64,000 bases of DNA, from positions 1 to 64,000 of the IMG/VR virus record IMGVR_UViG_3300009320_000004; one strand, written 5' to 3'. Numbering within the stretch: position 1 is the first letter of the stretch; the number at the start of each line of letters is the position of its first letter. Position numbers and translations under genes: made by a program. The notes under the pieces were generated by a model that was not told the DNA's origin, ran no database searches, and worked only from the letters and a program-made list of their open reading frames with translations. Source of the stretch: a virus. Positions 18,094-28,400 of this stretch are shown one piece after another.

Positions 18094-21000
18094 ATGGCTG
18101 TAAAGGACCGCGACAGGAATTATGACGAGTTGGGCGACGCTACCAGCGTCGGCTACACTCCGAACACTGTGTCCCGGAACCTCAAAACCGGGGACAGGGC
18201 TTACACCGATGTCGTCTGGCAGTCGGGCAAGCCGGTCCTCGATTCTGAGCTTCAGCTCGGGCAGGATGCCGCGTGGTGGCAGAACTATCTGCTGCGCCGC
18301 TGGCAAGCCCCGTCTGGGTGGCTCCGGGGCCAGAGCCGGTACGATGTGTATTGCGACTACACATTGGAATCAGCGCCGGTTGAGGTGGTGGACGACAGCG
18401 GCGGGGGAGGGTCGGTCGGTTCCATCGGCTCGCTTGGCCCCGGCTCCATCGGCGGTGGCGACCATATCCTGTCGGACCGCACCATCATCGACGCAGTTCT
18501 GCTCCCTCGTCTGGAAGCCATGGTGGCCGGATGGCCCGTGGTCGTGGAATACACCAACACCCGGACGACGGGCTGGAATCTTGTCGTCCTCGACCCACCC
18601 CGGTTGTACGACGGGACCGAAGCCTCCATCAAGCGCACGGACTTTCTGTTCCTCGAAGTCTGGGTCACGCTCGTCGCCCCAAGCGTGAAAGCAACCGGGG
18701 CCGTGCAGGTGGCGTCGAACGCCGACCTCGCGGCTGGCGATACCATCACCATCAACGGAGTCGTCCTGACAGCAGTGGTCGGCGTTCCGGGTGTGGATGA
18801 GTTCGCCATCGGGGCCAGCGAGTCCGCGACGGCGGTCAACATCGCGGACGCCCTCAACGACGCGGCCAACTCCTTCCATACCTTTGTGGCGGCGCGGGCC
18901 AACACCGACATCGTGACTATCGAGGCCGTCACCCCCGGAGTGGCGGGCAACCTCATTACGCTCGCAGTGGCCACGGCGGTTATTGGCTCTCTGGCCGCAT
19001 CCGGCGCGACTTTCACGGGAGGCGAGGACCGGCCCAACAAGCCGGACCAGACTCACATCTACCGTCACGGCAACGTCGATTCCCCCCTCATCGCGGCTCT
19101 CCCGGACACCCTCATGGACCCGGTGGTCAACACCGAGTCCTCCCAGCGGGTGCAGGTCCAGTACCGCATCCGGCATACGGGGACCGACGAGGCCGTCAAC
19201 TACAAGAAGCATCCCGACGGGTTCTCGAACCTGAATCTGGGGCCGCCCAGCACCCCGACCGTGTACGCACAGGCCGCCCGGTCCAACCCGGCTTCGGCAG
19301 CCAATGTCGGTGGTGGGCGCTTCTATCCTTTCGTCCCGGCGGACGAGGCTTCGGTTTGGGGCAACTCCTCTGCCGCGACCTATGGGCTGGAAGACACTGG
19401 CCTCTGGGTCGCCGGAGATGGTTCCGACCAGTCCACGGCAGACCTCGGGACGCTGGACGGTTACGTCTACGCCATCCCGCTGGGCTTCGTGTTCCGGCAC
19501 AACGATGTTTCGAGTCCCCCCTTGGGCTTCAAGGGCTTTGACCCGCTGGCCAACACCAACGGAGCGCCGCTCTACCAGCACACGGGCTATAACGGACCCC
19601 TCGGCCCCATCCCGGCGGGGAGGTCGGACCGGCCTGACGGCGAGTTCGCGGATGTCATCACCCAGAACAACCTGCTGGACCTCCGGCGACACATCGCCTT
19701 CCCCGGCCACGACTTCGCCGGGCAGCTTCAGTACCAGATGCAGTCCCTCCTCGATGGCAGCCTGCGGACGTGGCAGGTGGACATCGCCTCGAAGCAGGTC
19801 ATGGGAGGCGACTCCGGGGATGTCTCGACCCGCTATCTCGTGTGCAACGAGGTGGGGCGCGGAGCCGACGGCGCTCCGCCCATCTCCGGGGATACCGAAC
19901 GTGGGGAGTTCATCCGCAACTTCGACCACTGCTGCCGTCGCTTCGGCTCGCAGGGTGTCTGTGAACGGGTGGTGTTCTCCTTCTATCCCGGCGACCGCGA
20001 AGTCGGCCCGGTTGTGGCTCCCGGCACGGTCAACACAGGGAAGTACGTCGAGAAAGCCGGAGGTTCCCCCGCTGACTCGTGGTACTTCGAGGACGCCCTT
20101 CACATCGACCTCGAACACTTCGACGCGACGACCCTCGGGGGAGTCTTTCAGGGTCAGGACGGAGGAGGCACCTCGGGTGTGGGTCTTCCCGACCCAGCCG
20201 TCTCCCATTTCGCGCCGTTGGGGACGGTCATCTCGGACGTGCTGTCCGTGTGGCATGACGACGGCCACTACGGCACCCCGGTCCCCCAGCAGGTCGAGCC
20301 GCTCCTCATCGAGGGACTCGGCACGCGGCACCTCTACATGGAGCTGGACCTCAACGACCGGGTGGTGAACGGGGGCGACCCCGCCAACCCGGACTACCAG
20401 ATGGTGGGTCGGGCTGCCGGGCCTCATGTCGGGTCCGACCGCCGTATCTTCGTCGAGGTCGAACTGACCTATCCCATCGGGGACAACGGCACGACGGACA
20501 CCCCGGACCACGAGGTCGTTCCTGATTCTGTGGTCTACGACGGGGGAGTCGGGCCTGCTGGCCCCGGCCCGGTCATCGAGGATGCCCCGGCCCAGCGCCC
20601 CAACGACTTCGAGGACTTGCTCGCACCGGAATTCCGGGAAGGCTACCGTGAAGTCGCGTTGGAGTACGTCCCGAACAACACGCAGGTCCACAACCCCGCA
20701 GGCCAGCAGCCCGGAGTCCCGGTGGATGAAACCATCGTCAGCCGGGCCACGACCGAGCTGTTCCCGCCCCGAAGGCTCTATGGCCTCGAAGGCACTCCCC
20801 CAGTGGTGACGGACCTCGTAGCGGCAGTGGGACGCACGGTGGACGACACCTTGACCGAGTACGGGTGCAGCACACGCAAGCTCGTCCTCGCGCAGACACT
20901 CTCGGCGCAGCAGTGCTTGACGAGGGTCCAGTATTTCCCGCAGGACGCCATCCCCAACTACGGGGCGATGGGCGGAGGCTACCAGCTCTCCATCTACTTC

Positions 21001-21705
21001 CGCTCGAACGTCCCGCAGACGGCGGGCGTGAAGGAAGGGGCCATCGGGACGACGGATGACGGTGTGCTGCCGACGACCCTGCCGGTCGAACCCCTCTACG
21101 GCAGCCCGAACCTCTGGACCGGGCAGGTAGGTATGGGGTCCGTGGACATGGGCTACCCCTACACCGGGCCGCTGGACCAGATTGCCATCAACGACGGCTC
21201 TCCCCTGAACATCGTGGACCAAGTGGCAGGAACCACGCAGGAGTGGTTCTACTGTGCCACCGCCGACATCACCATCGACGACTTTGACGCACAGACCGGC
21301 CTGCTCGCGTTGCACCCATTCGTGCAGGCGGACGGGCAGGATGTTCTTTCAATCGGTGGGACGACCAACGAGCAGAAGCCGAGGAAAGACGCGGAGTTCC
21401 GTGCCTACTACCCGTTCGTGGACGATGAGGCATACCGCCCGACCATCATGTCCCAGCCTCTCTTCGGGTCAACAAGGCACAAGGTGTTCTTCCCGTTCCT
21501 CGCAAGGGCCGTGGAAGACCTCCCCGGCATCACGGGAGGGTTGCTGTTCCGCAAGAACGAGCTGCTGCTCATCGTTCTGAGCCGTCACGCAGAGCTGGAC
21601 GACGAGAACAACGTCCGGTTCACCGACACGGACAACCGGACCGCCGCTGCCGTGTACCGGACCCGCAACCTCCTGTGTGTTGTGGGTGATAGACAGTGTG
21701 ACTGA
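18094..21705 (+). CDS. Large virion protein, paralogue of the 33697-40020 gene
   Basis: This is a 1203-residue tail protein. The N-terminus contains VVWQSGKPVLDSELQLGQDA, matched by MVFQKGKPPLDAELNLAGQV near the start of the 2107-residue protein. LMDPVVNTESSQRVQVQYRIR is likewise matched there by EDPTIGFETTERLQLQYRIR, so the two share an N-terminal module. Residues about 200-310 look like an inserted tail domain (GVVLTAVVGVPGVDEFAIGA, then TPGVAGNLITL and FTGGED). No enzyme motif is seen. It is probably a fibre- or collar-type structural protein. Translation starts at ATG 18094 after GAGGACG. Confidence 0.65.
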   Translation: MAVKDRDRNYDELGDATSVGYTPNTVSRNLKTGDRAYTDVVWQSGKPVLDSELQLGQDAAWWQNYLLRRWQAPSGWLRGQSRYDVYCDYTLESAPVEVVDDSGGGGSVGSIGSLGPGSIGGGDHILSDRTIIDAVLLPRLEAMVAGWPVVVEYTNTRTTGWNLVVLDPPRLYDGTEASIKRTDFLFLEVWVTLVAPSVKATGAVQVASNADLAAGDTITINGVVLTAVVGVPGVDEFAIGASESATAVNIADALNDAANSFHTFVAARANTDIVTIEAVTPGVAGNLITLAVATAVIGSLAASGATFTGGEDRPNKPDQTHIYRHGNVDSPLIAALPDTLMDPVVNTESSQRVQVQYRIRHTGTDEAVNYKKHPDGFSNLNLGPPSTPTVYAQAARSNPASAANVGGGRFYPFVPADEASVWGNSSAATYGLEDTGLWVAGDGSDQSTADLGTLDGYVYAIPLGFVFRHNDVSSPPLGFKGFDPLANTNGAPLYQHTGYNGPLGPIPAGRSDRPDGEFADVITQNNLLDLRRHIAFPGHDFAGQLQYQMQSLLDGSLRTWQVDIASKQVMGGDSGDVSTRYLVCNEVGRGADGAPPISGDTERGEFIRNFDHCCRRFGSQGVCERVVFSFYPGDREVGPVVAPGTVNTGKYVEKAGGSPADSWYFEDALHIDLEHFDATTLGGVFQGQDGGGTSGVGLPDPAVSHFAPLGTVISDVLSVWHDDGHYGTPVPQQVEPLLIEGLGTRHLYMELDLNDRVVNGGDPANPDYQMVGRAAGPHVGSDRRIFVEVELTYPIGDNGTTDTPDHEVVPDSVVYDGGVGPAGPGPVIEDAPAQRPNDFEDLLAPEFREGYREVALEYVPNNTQVHNPAGQQPGVPVDETIVSRATTELFPPRRLYGLEGTPPVVTDLVAAVGRTVDDTLTEYGCSTRKLVLAQTLSAQQCLTRVQYFPQDAIPNYGAMGGGYQLSIYFRSNVPQTAGVKEGAIGTTDDGVLPTTLPVEPLYGSPNLWTGQVGMGSVDMGYPYTGPLDQIAINDGSPLNIVDQVAGTTQEWFYCATADITIDDFDAQTGLLALHPFVQADGQDVLSIGGTTNEQKPRKDAEFRAYYPFVDDEAYRPTIMSQPLFGSTRHKVFFPFLARAVEDLPGITGGLLFRKNELLLIVLSRHAELDDENNVRFTDTDNRTAAAVYRTRNLLCVVGDRQCD

Positions 21706-21716
21706 GGGAGACTGAG

Positions 21717-24700
21717 ATGCCTCGTAAGGTAGACCCCGGTAGCATCAGAACCGGCTCCGGTAAGACGGTCCCGGCAGAAAGCCCTTACAGCCTCGGTGGC
21801 GTAGTCCCCGGCAGCCCGACCATCGGGTATCCCGAGTACGACGGCCCCAAGCCCGAAGGCGGGGCCGGTGGGCTGGCCGGACTGGACGCTCACATCCACG
21901 ACCCGTCGGGCGCTCACCCGGCCTCGGCCATCAGTGTCTCTCCTTTCCCGGACCTCCTGCTCGGCTCCCGGAACGTGGAGCAGAGCCTTGACGGGCTGAC
22001 CTCGGGGATGCCTCCTCAGCCGACCATGAACGGCATCCTGCGGCTTGACCGGCTGTGGAGTACCGTCCCAGTCTGGGGGATGCTGGACTTGGGGGACTCG
22101 AACCTCGTAGAGCGTAACTTGGTCCCCGGAGTTTCGGAGGACCCCTACGAGTACCCTCCCGCCATGAACAACCCGGACGATGTGTACCCCTACTTCTTCG
22201 CGGCGACTGCCCCGACTCTCAACTTCAACGGCATCTGGCAAGAGGAGCCGGAGTACGACACTCTGGATACCGAACCGGCTGCCGGGGAGGACTTGCGAGG
22301 CGGCAGCCTTGAGAGCAGGGACCTCGAAGTCTGGAATGTCAGCACGGTTCGGGGTGGAGGCCAAGGCGAAGCCTACGCCGGAGCTTTCACCGATGTAGGC
22401 GACGCTGTGCGGCGGACGACTGCGGCGCTCCCTCTTCAGCCTCCGGGCAGCGTCGGACCGGGACCGGACCACTTCCCCGCCTGCATGGTTGGCAACATCT
22501 TCCCGGCGGACCGGGGTGTGCTGGCCCTCATCCGCTGGCCTCACAATGGCGACGTGGCGGACTTTCTCGCAGAGGACCTGCTGGACCGCGTGGTGGCCGC
22601 CATCCTGCTGGGCCAAGGCATCACGGGTGGTGACTGTATTCGCTGGGATGAGTCCATCGGCGCTCCCCTCGTCTGTGACGGCGACCCCGGAGGTATTTTC
22701 GCGGTAGGGACGGACGAGAACGGCAACTACGACCCCATGGCCTATCCCGGTCAGGCAACGGGTCAGTACAACCTCGATGAAATCTTCACGGGAGTCTCCA
22801 CTATCGCGCCGGAGCAACTCCCTCCTCCGTGGAACGACTTTGACGGCGACGGCAACGTGGGCGCTCCCCGCCACCCCAACTCGGAAATCCCGGCACCGGG
22901 CCAAGTCCGGCTGGGGACCGTGGCAGAAGCCATCTGTGGGGAACCCCCCAAGCTGCCCTACGGCATCCCGATTCTGGGGGCAGGGCCGAACGCCTACGAG
23001 GACTACACCATCCACGCTGGCATGGTGGACGGCGTTTACGCCATCGGGTTGACCTTCCTCGAAACGAGCAACTTCTTCTCGTACCGGCTCCCGGTCATGG
23101 CCTCTTACTCCCGGCGGACCGGCATCCGGTTCACCCCGAGGGGCATCGACCCCCTGACGACCAAGGAGACGGCCCGGTACTTCTTCGTAGAGGAGCCGTT
23201 CGATAACGGCGATGACTCCATGGTGGAAGAAATCGAACCCGGAGTCTGGGTGCTGCGAAATGCAGGCGGCTACACATGGGGGACGGACATCAACGTCGAA
23301 GGTCCGGCAGACGCAGGAGGGACAGTTCAGGAAGGGGTGGACGAAGCACCCTTCAACATGCCCTTCCTTCAGGACGCATGGCTCTGGCAACTGGCCAAGT
23401 ACCGGCACTCGTTCTACGTGCTGGACTCGGACACCAAGGGGGCCAAGGGGACCTACTGGTTCTTCCACTTCAAGCAGGAAGAGGACTTCGAGAAGTTCGT
23501 CCGTGACGGCATCATGCCGTGGGACGCGACCGACGGATACGAACTGTACGGGGCCTACCCGAACGCGGGTGCCATCGAGGACTACGGGAACCTCGTCAAC
23601 GAGGACGACGGCACCGGGGTCAACCCCCACATGGCTCCCCAGTACGGCTACAAGTCTCTCGGGTACTTCCTGAACAGGTCGTCCATCTACGTGGCCGACG
23701 AGGACCATCAGGACGACATCGTTTTCACGACCCACACATGGATGTGGGCAGACGCGGGGACGGGCGGCGAGTTCATGGCCTGCTCCGGCGTGACTTACTT
23801 CATCCCGAACGATGCTGTCACCGCTGCCCCCGCCTTCAGTATCGACACCCTGACTGCTGTTGTGACAGGTGGCGGGGTAGCAGACCCATGGACCGAGGTT
23901 TACAGGACGGACGACAACCCCATGTCCACGGGGGACGTGCCACCCGCGCAGGTGAGCAGCCCGGACCCGGCACTCCTGTACCTCGGTCATTTCTCTTACG
24001 ACGACGTGGCCGGAGTCCCCACCATGACGGTGACGCCCGGCTTCACGGACGCCCGAGGTGTGCGACCCCAGCGCATTGAGTTCCCCTACACGCATCTGGG
24101 AGCTTTCAGCGAAGTCGTCGGGCCGCTGTTCGGGGACAACCTGACCATCCAGCTCGCAGGTGGGGAAACCATCGTCCCGGACGGGGACGACGGCTACCCG
24201 GCCTTCACCATCAATGCACGGCCCCGTGCCTTCGTGCGCCGCCCTCTGGCCCATGCGACGTGGCAGGAGACGGTCCAGCCCACTTGGGCCGCAGGCGGAG
24301 CGGGGGCGGGGCAGGCGCTCGACGCCACCGACGGACGCGAGGTTCTGTTCCACTCGACCGCTTTCACCACCGCAGGTGGTGGAACGGCTCCTTACGGTAA
24401 CTTCACCACGGGCGCTGTGTCTCCGGCCTACGCTTCGCTGGCGACGGCGGGCAAGGACACAGAGGAGAGATTCCTCGACGAGGTGTACCGCTACACGAGG
24501 GACTTCGCCGGGGTAAACGCCGCCGCAGGTGGCGACCAGCTCCGTGGACCGGGCATGGCGGCTTGGGCTGCGGGCCTCATCGAGGTCCCCGTGCGGGCCG
24601 GGCATACCGTGGTTGCCCCATGGGACACGGCTTCGTGGGTGCAACTGGACCGTCATGAAACCGTTGATGTGCTGGACACCTTTGACGAGCTTCAAGTGGC

Positions 24701-25445
24701 GGGGATGCCCGACAGGAATCCGCCGCTTTCCGACTGGGCTATCTACGCGGCCCCCTCGGCTGGCCGCCTGATGTACCCCAAGGAGGACTACACCGCCGGG
24801 TACGCGCCCGGTGCCGGTGAGGGCATCACGCAATCGGATTACTCCACCACGACCGGGGACAAGGAATACGTCCGCTGCTTCGACGTGGCCTTCTCGAACG
24901 CCACTGAAGACGAGGACGTGGTGGGGTCCGCCCTCGTGACCTTCCGCATCGACGGCCTGAAGTACAACGAGTTCGGCTACGCAGCTCCGGGTCCGGGCCA
25001 TCCAACTCACGGCATCGCCATCATGGTCAAGGTGCCGGGGCTGACGACGTGGATGGACCTCGGGCGCAACGATGGCGGCGGCCCGAGCAAGCAAGACCCG
25101 GTGCGAGACGGCGCGGGATGCAGGGTGTTGGGCGAGTACACCTACGACTACTACGACCAACACACGGGTCAAGTCTACTGTCAGGTCCGGGCGAACGTCG
25201 GACCTGCGGCGACCCTTCAAGCCAGTGCCGACGGAACGGTCCCGATTCTGGTGAAGGTCATCATGAAGGACGGGGCTACCTCGCAGTCCACGAACTTCGA
25301 CTTCTGGCACGAGCGCATCGACCCCGCTTGGACCGGGACAACCGGCCCCGGTATCAGTCCGTACAATGTGCGGGGCATTTCGGGAATCCAAATCATCCGG
25401 GAGAGCGAGAAGGCGGCATTGCCGACCCCGCCAGTGACCACGTAG
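21717..25445 (+). CDS. Large tail fibre-type protein
   Basis: This is a 1242-residue protein starting after a clean GAGGGAGA ribosome-binding site. Residues 55-75 contain AHIHDPSGAHPASAISV, a motif common near the N-terminus of phage fibre and fibre-connector proteins. A calcium-loop-like DFDGDGNVGAP appears near residue 380. The rest is beta-rich with many Gly, Pro and aromatic residues and no recognisable enzyme. It lies in a run of very long same-strand virion genes, 11 bp after the previous one. A receptor-binding or decoration role is inferred from context. Confidence 0.6.
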   Translation: MPRKVDPGSIRTGSGKTVPAESPYSLGGVVPGSPTIGYPEYDGPKPEGGAGGLAGLDAHIHDPSGAHPASAISVSPFPDLLLGSRNVEQSLDGLTSGMPPQPTMNGILRLDRLWSTVPVWGMLDLGDSNLVERNLVPGVSEDPYEYPPAMNNPDDVYPYFFAATAPTLNFNGIWQEEPEYDTLDTEPAAGEDLRGGSLESRDLEVWNVSTVRGGGQGEAYAGAFTDVGDAVRRTTAALPLQPPGSVGPGPDHFPACMVGNIFPADRGVLALIRWPHNGDVADFLAEDLLDRVVAAILLGQGITGGDCIRWDESIGAPLVCDGDPGGIFAVGTDENGNYDPMAYPGQATGQYNLDEIFTGVSTIAPEQLPPPWNDFDGDGNVGAPRHPNSEIPAPGQVRLGTVAEAICGEPPKLPYGIPILGAGPNAYEDYTIHAGMVDGVYAIGLTFLETSNFFSYRLPVMASYSRRTGIRFTPRGIDPLTTKETARYFFVEEPFDNGDDSMVEEIEPGVWVLRNAGGYTWGTDINVEGPADAGGTVQEGVDEAPFNMPFLQDAWLWQLAKYRHSFYVLDSDTKGAKGTYWFFHFKQEEDFEKFVRDGIMPWDATDGYELYGAYPNAGAIEDYGNLVNEDDGTGVNPHMAPQYGYKSLGYFLNRSSIYVADEDHQDDIVFTTHTWMWADAGTGGEFMACSGVTYFIPNDAVTAAPAFSIDTLTAVVTGGGVADPWTEVYRTDDNPMSTGDVPPAQVSSPDPALLYLGHFSYDDVAGVPTMTVTPGFTDARGVRPQRIEFPYTHLGAFSEVVGPLFGDNLTIQLAGGETIVPDGDDGYPAFTINARPRAFVRRPLAHATWQETVQPTWAAGGAGAGQALDATDGREVLFHSTAFTTAGGGTAPYGNFTTGAVSPAYASLATAGKDTEERFLDEVYRYTRDFAGVNAAAGGDQLRGPGMAAWAAGLIEVPVRAGHTVVAPWDTASWVQLDRHETVDVLDTFDELQVAGMPDRNPPLSDWAIYAAPSAGRLMYPKEDYTAGYAPGAGEGITQSDYSTTTGDKEYVRCFDVAFSNATEDEDVVGSALVTFRIDGLKYNEFGYAAPGPGHPTHGIAIMVKVPGLTTWMDLGRNDGGGPSKQDPVRDGAGCRVLGEYTYDYYDQHTGQVYCQVRANVGPAATLQASADGTVPILVKVIMKDGATSQSTNFDFWHERIDPAWTGTTGPGISPYNVRGISGIQIIRESEKAALPTPPVTT

Positions 25446-25457
25446 TCGGTGGAGAGA

Positions 25458-25465
25458 CTATAAAT
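25458..25465 (+). promoter_or_regulatory. Candidate promoter core CTATAAAT
   Basis: The 48-bp gap before the 1823-residue spike gene contains CTATAAAT about 36 bp ahead of the ATG. It is close to the TATAAATA late-promoter core of T4-like phages and to the CCTATATG strings at 1070 and 8248. One isolated match is weak evidence. Confidence 0.3.
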
Positions 25466-25493
25466 CTGCTGAATTAGACGGCAGGAGAGAAAG

Positions 25494-28400
25494 ATGCCTG
25501 AAGACCCGAACGAGACGTTGGGAGCCAACCGGCTGACCAGCACGACGCAATCAGGCCGCGAGCCATGGCAAGAGAAGTTGTCCCGGCTCACGACCGTCCC
25601 CACCGGGAAGGTGGCTCAGGCGGCCCTCGTGACGCAGGGCCTCGGTGGCTCATGGGCTGGACAGTGGGGTGGTTTCCCCATCGCCACCGAGGATGACCAG
25701 CAGTCCCTCGGCCCCAACGCAGTCCAGACGGTCCCGTACATGCTCGGGCGTCTCGGGATGCAGGAAATCAACTTCGCCCCTTACGCGCACGGGACCAACC
25801 GCTTCGGCTCCAAGGGCGGCTCCCTGCTGGGCCATCCCATCTCCTTCGCTGTCGTCGGCCCGACCCTCAAGAACTGGCACACGAATATCCAATGGGTGCT
25901 TTTCGATAACGTCCCGGCCACCGGGCTACGCATGATTATCTGCCCCTCGGAGGCGTACAGCATTGCCTCCCCTCCGGGTCCGCCGCTGCCTGTCATCCCT
26001 TACGTTTTCCCCGATTACTACGGGTTCGACGGTTCCGACTGGGAGGCTCGCTTCCCCTGCGGACTGTACGTCGTGTTCACCCAGACGGGCGAGGAAGGCG
26101 CACTGGCCGGTCCTGCCATCGCTGGTGACGGCGGGTTGGGTGACGGGTATGTCAACCCCAGCGCAGGTGGATTCGTCAACATCGTTCCTCTCACGGACCA
26201 CTCGAAGCAGGAAATCTTCCGCGTCACCGACATCACGGGCAACACCGTCACGCTCGACCCCGCCAAACCACCCCGTGACTACTTCGAGTTCCCTGCACTC
26301 GTCCCCGGACAAGAGCATTGTTGTCGGCAAATCATGTTCCTTGAGCCGAAGGCCACCCGGTGCCTCGCAGTGCCGGACTCGGGCAACCCCACGGAGTCCA
26401 AGACCTTCGTGGTCATCCCGCCGGAGCGGTCGCTCAACGCGGACAACCAGTACCCCTACCACGAGTGGACGGCCAATCCCTTCTTCGAGGATGGCATCCC
26501 CGTCCCCGCCGACGGCACCAAGGCTGCCGACGACGACTACATCCAGATGCCGCAGCTCCCGGTTCCGAAGCCCTCGTTCACCACCACGGGCCGTCTCTGT
26601 GGCGAAGTGGGCGACCCCGCCGTTGTGGATTGGGGTCCGGCCCGGATGGGCATCAGGATTGACGAGCTTGGTGGCACGGCAGGCCGATGGATTGGCAGCA
26701 TCGTCCACATTACCCAAGTGGATGTGAAGCAGGACGGCCAACTGAACGTCGATGTGGCTTCGGGCTGGCAGGCTCCGTTGGAGTCCCTCCTCGGGTGGTT
26801 CGAGGTCGTTGACAAGGTTTTTGGGATTGACCTCTACGTGGTCCGGCGCATCGACGAGTACGACCCGGTGTCGGGGCGGGCCTTCTGGGGACCGTCCCTT
26901 GCGTTCAATCTGGAACAAATCGGCATCGCGGCGGGCGACGGAATCAACCTCAAGATAACGGTCCACGACTCCATCTCGTCGCTCTGGACCGGGGACCACT
27001 TCGACTACGACAAGGTGGACTCTGCCCGGCTGACCGTCCTCATCGACCCCAACTGGGTCAAGGCCAGCCTCAAGAACGACCTCCCCGGCCTCGGGCCGAA
27101 CCTTCCCGACCGGGCCATCTTCGACACCGGCTCCTCTGACGAGGGGGCATCGAACAGCAACGCGGACCCCGGAAACCTGTACGACCTCGGGTTCCGCATG
27201 GTCCTGTTCCCGGCCAAGCTGCACCCCATTTCCGGGGCCATCATCCCGGACTTCGACCGCCCGGTGGACTCCAACGAGGTGGTCCTGAACCCCAGTACCT
27301 ACAGCCTGTCCGAGCAATGGGTTGAAATCGACTACGCCAACGGCCTCATTCGTTGCTCGGAAGCCCCCAAGGAAGGCAGTGACCTGTGGCCGACGGTCGC
27401 GGGTGTGTTCACGGCCTCCGACAACCCCCGTGGTGAACTGGTCATCTTCTGCTCGTGCGTCCCCTATTCGAGGGAGGAGGGCCAGCTCGGGACCGCACCG
27501 CGAGCGACCGGCGTCGATAACTACACCGGAGGGGAAGCGGCCTGTGCCACGGGGGATACGCAGACAGACGGGCAGGATGTCTACGGTGAACGCTGCTACG
27601 TTCCGCTGGAAGCCCAGACCCTCGAATCCGTCAGCGTCCCTGACCCGACGATTGCCCCTCTCGAAATCGTCCTCACCGGGGAGGTCGCGGACCAGCTTCC
27701 GCAGACCGGCTTCATCGAGATTCTGGAAGGAACGACGCCCAACGGGGAGGCGGTCTACGAGGACACCGTGGTTCGCGCCACGACGTGGGGCTACTACGGG
27801 GCCGTGAACGATGCCGGAACGACCCGCCTCCGCAACATCTGGGGCGGAGGGCTGGACGGGGCTTCTCTGGCCATCACCGCTGGCACGCACGTCGCGGTCC
27901 TGCGGCGCAGCGTTCAGCTCCCGGTCCATGCGACGAATGGTCGATTCGGCACCGACTACCAGCAGGACACGACCTACGGACAAGCAAAGCGCGGCGCGGC
28001 CCTTCGCTTCGCGGACGCGCACGTCACGGACCAGCTCGACGGGTCCGTCTTGGTCACGCCCCGGAACACGCTGGGCAACTCCCAGACGGAGCTGCTCGAC
28101 GACCTGTTCTCCTCGTGGCTCCTCGAAGGCGGCGAGCTGGACCTCGGCTCGGCTGTCTTCGGCGCGACCGTGGACATCCCCTACTCCGAGTACACCATCA
28201 TCTTCGAGGGGAAACGCATCACGCTCCCGGCGGGCGTCGTGTCCCTCCCGGCGGTGGATGACACCTACTACCTCTATCTGGAAGAGAACGACCTGCCGGG
28301 GGACTGCCACGAATGGGCCATCTCTCCCGTCATTCCTGTCGTGACCCCCGGCACCATCCTCATGTACCGGGTGGACATTACGGGAGTCGGGACGGCCTTC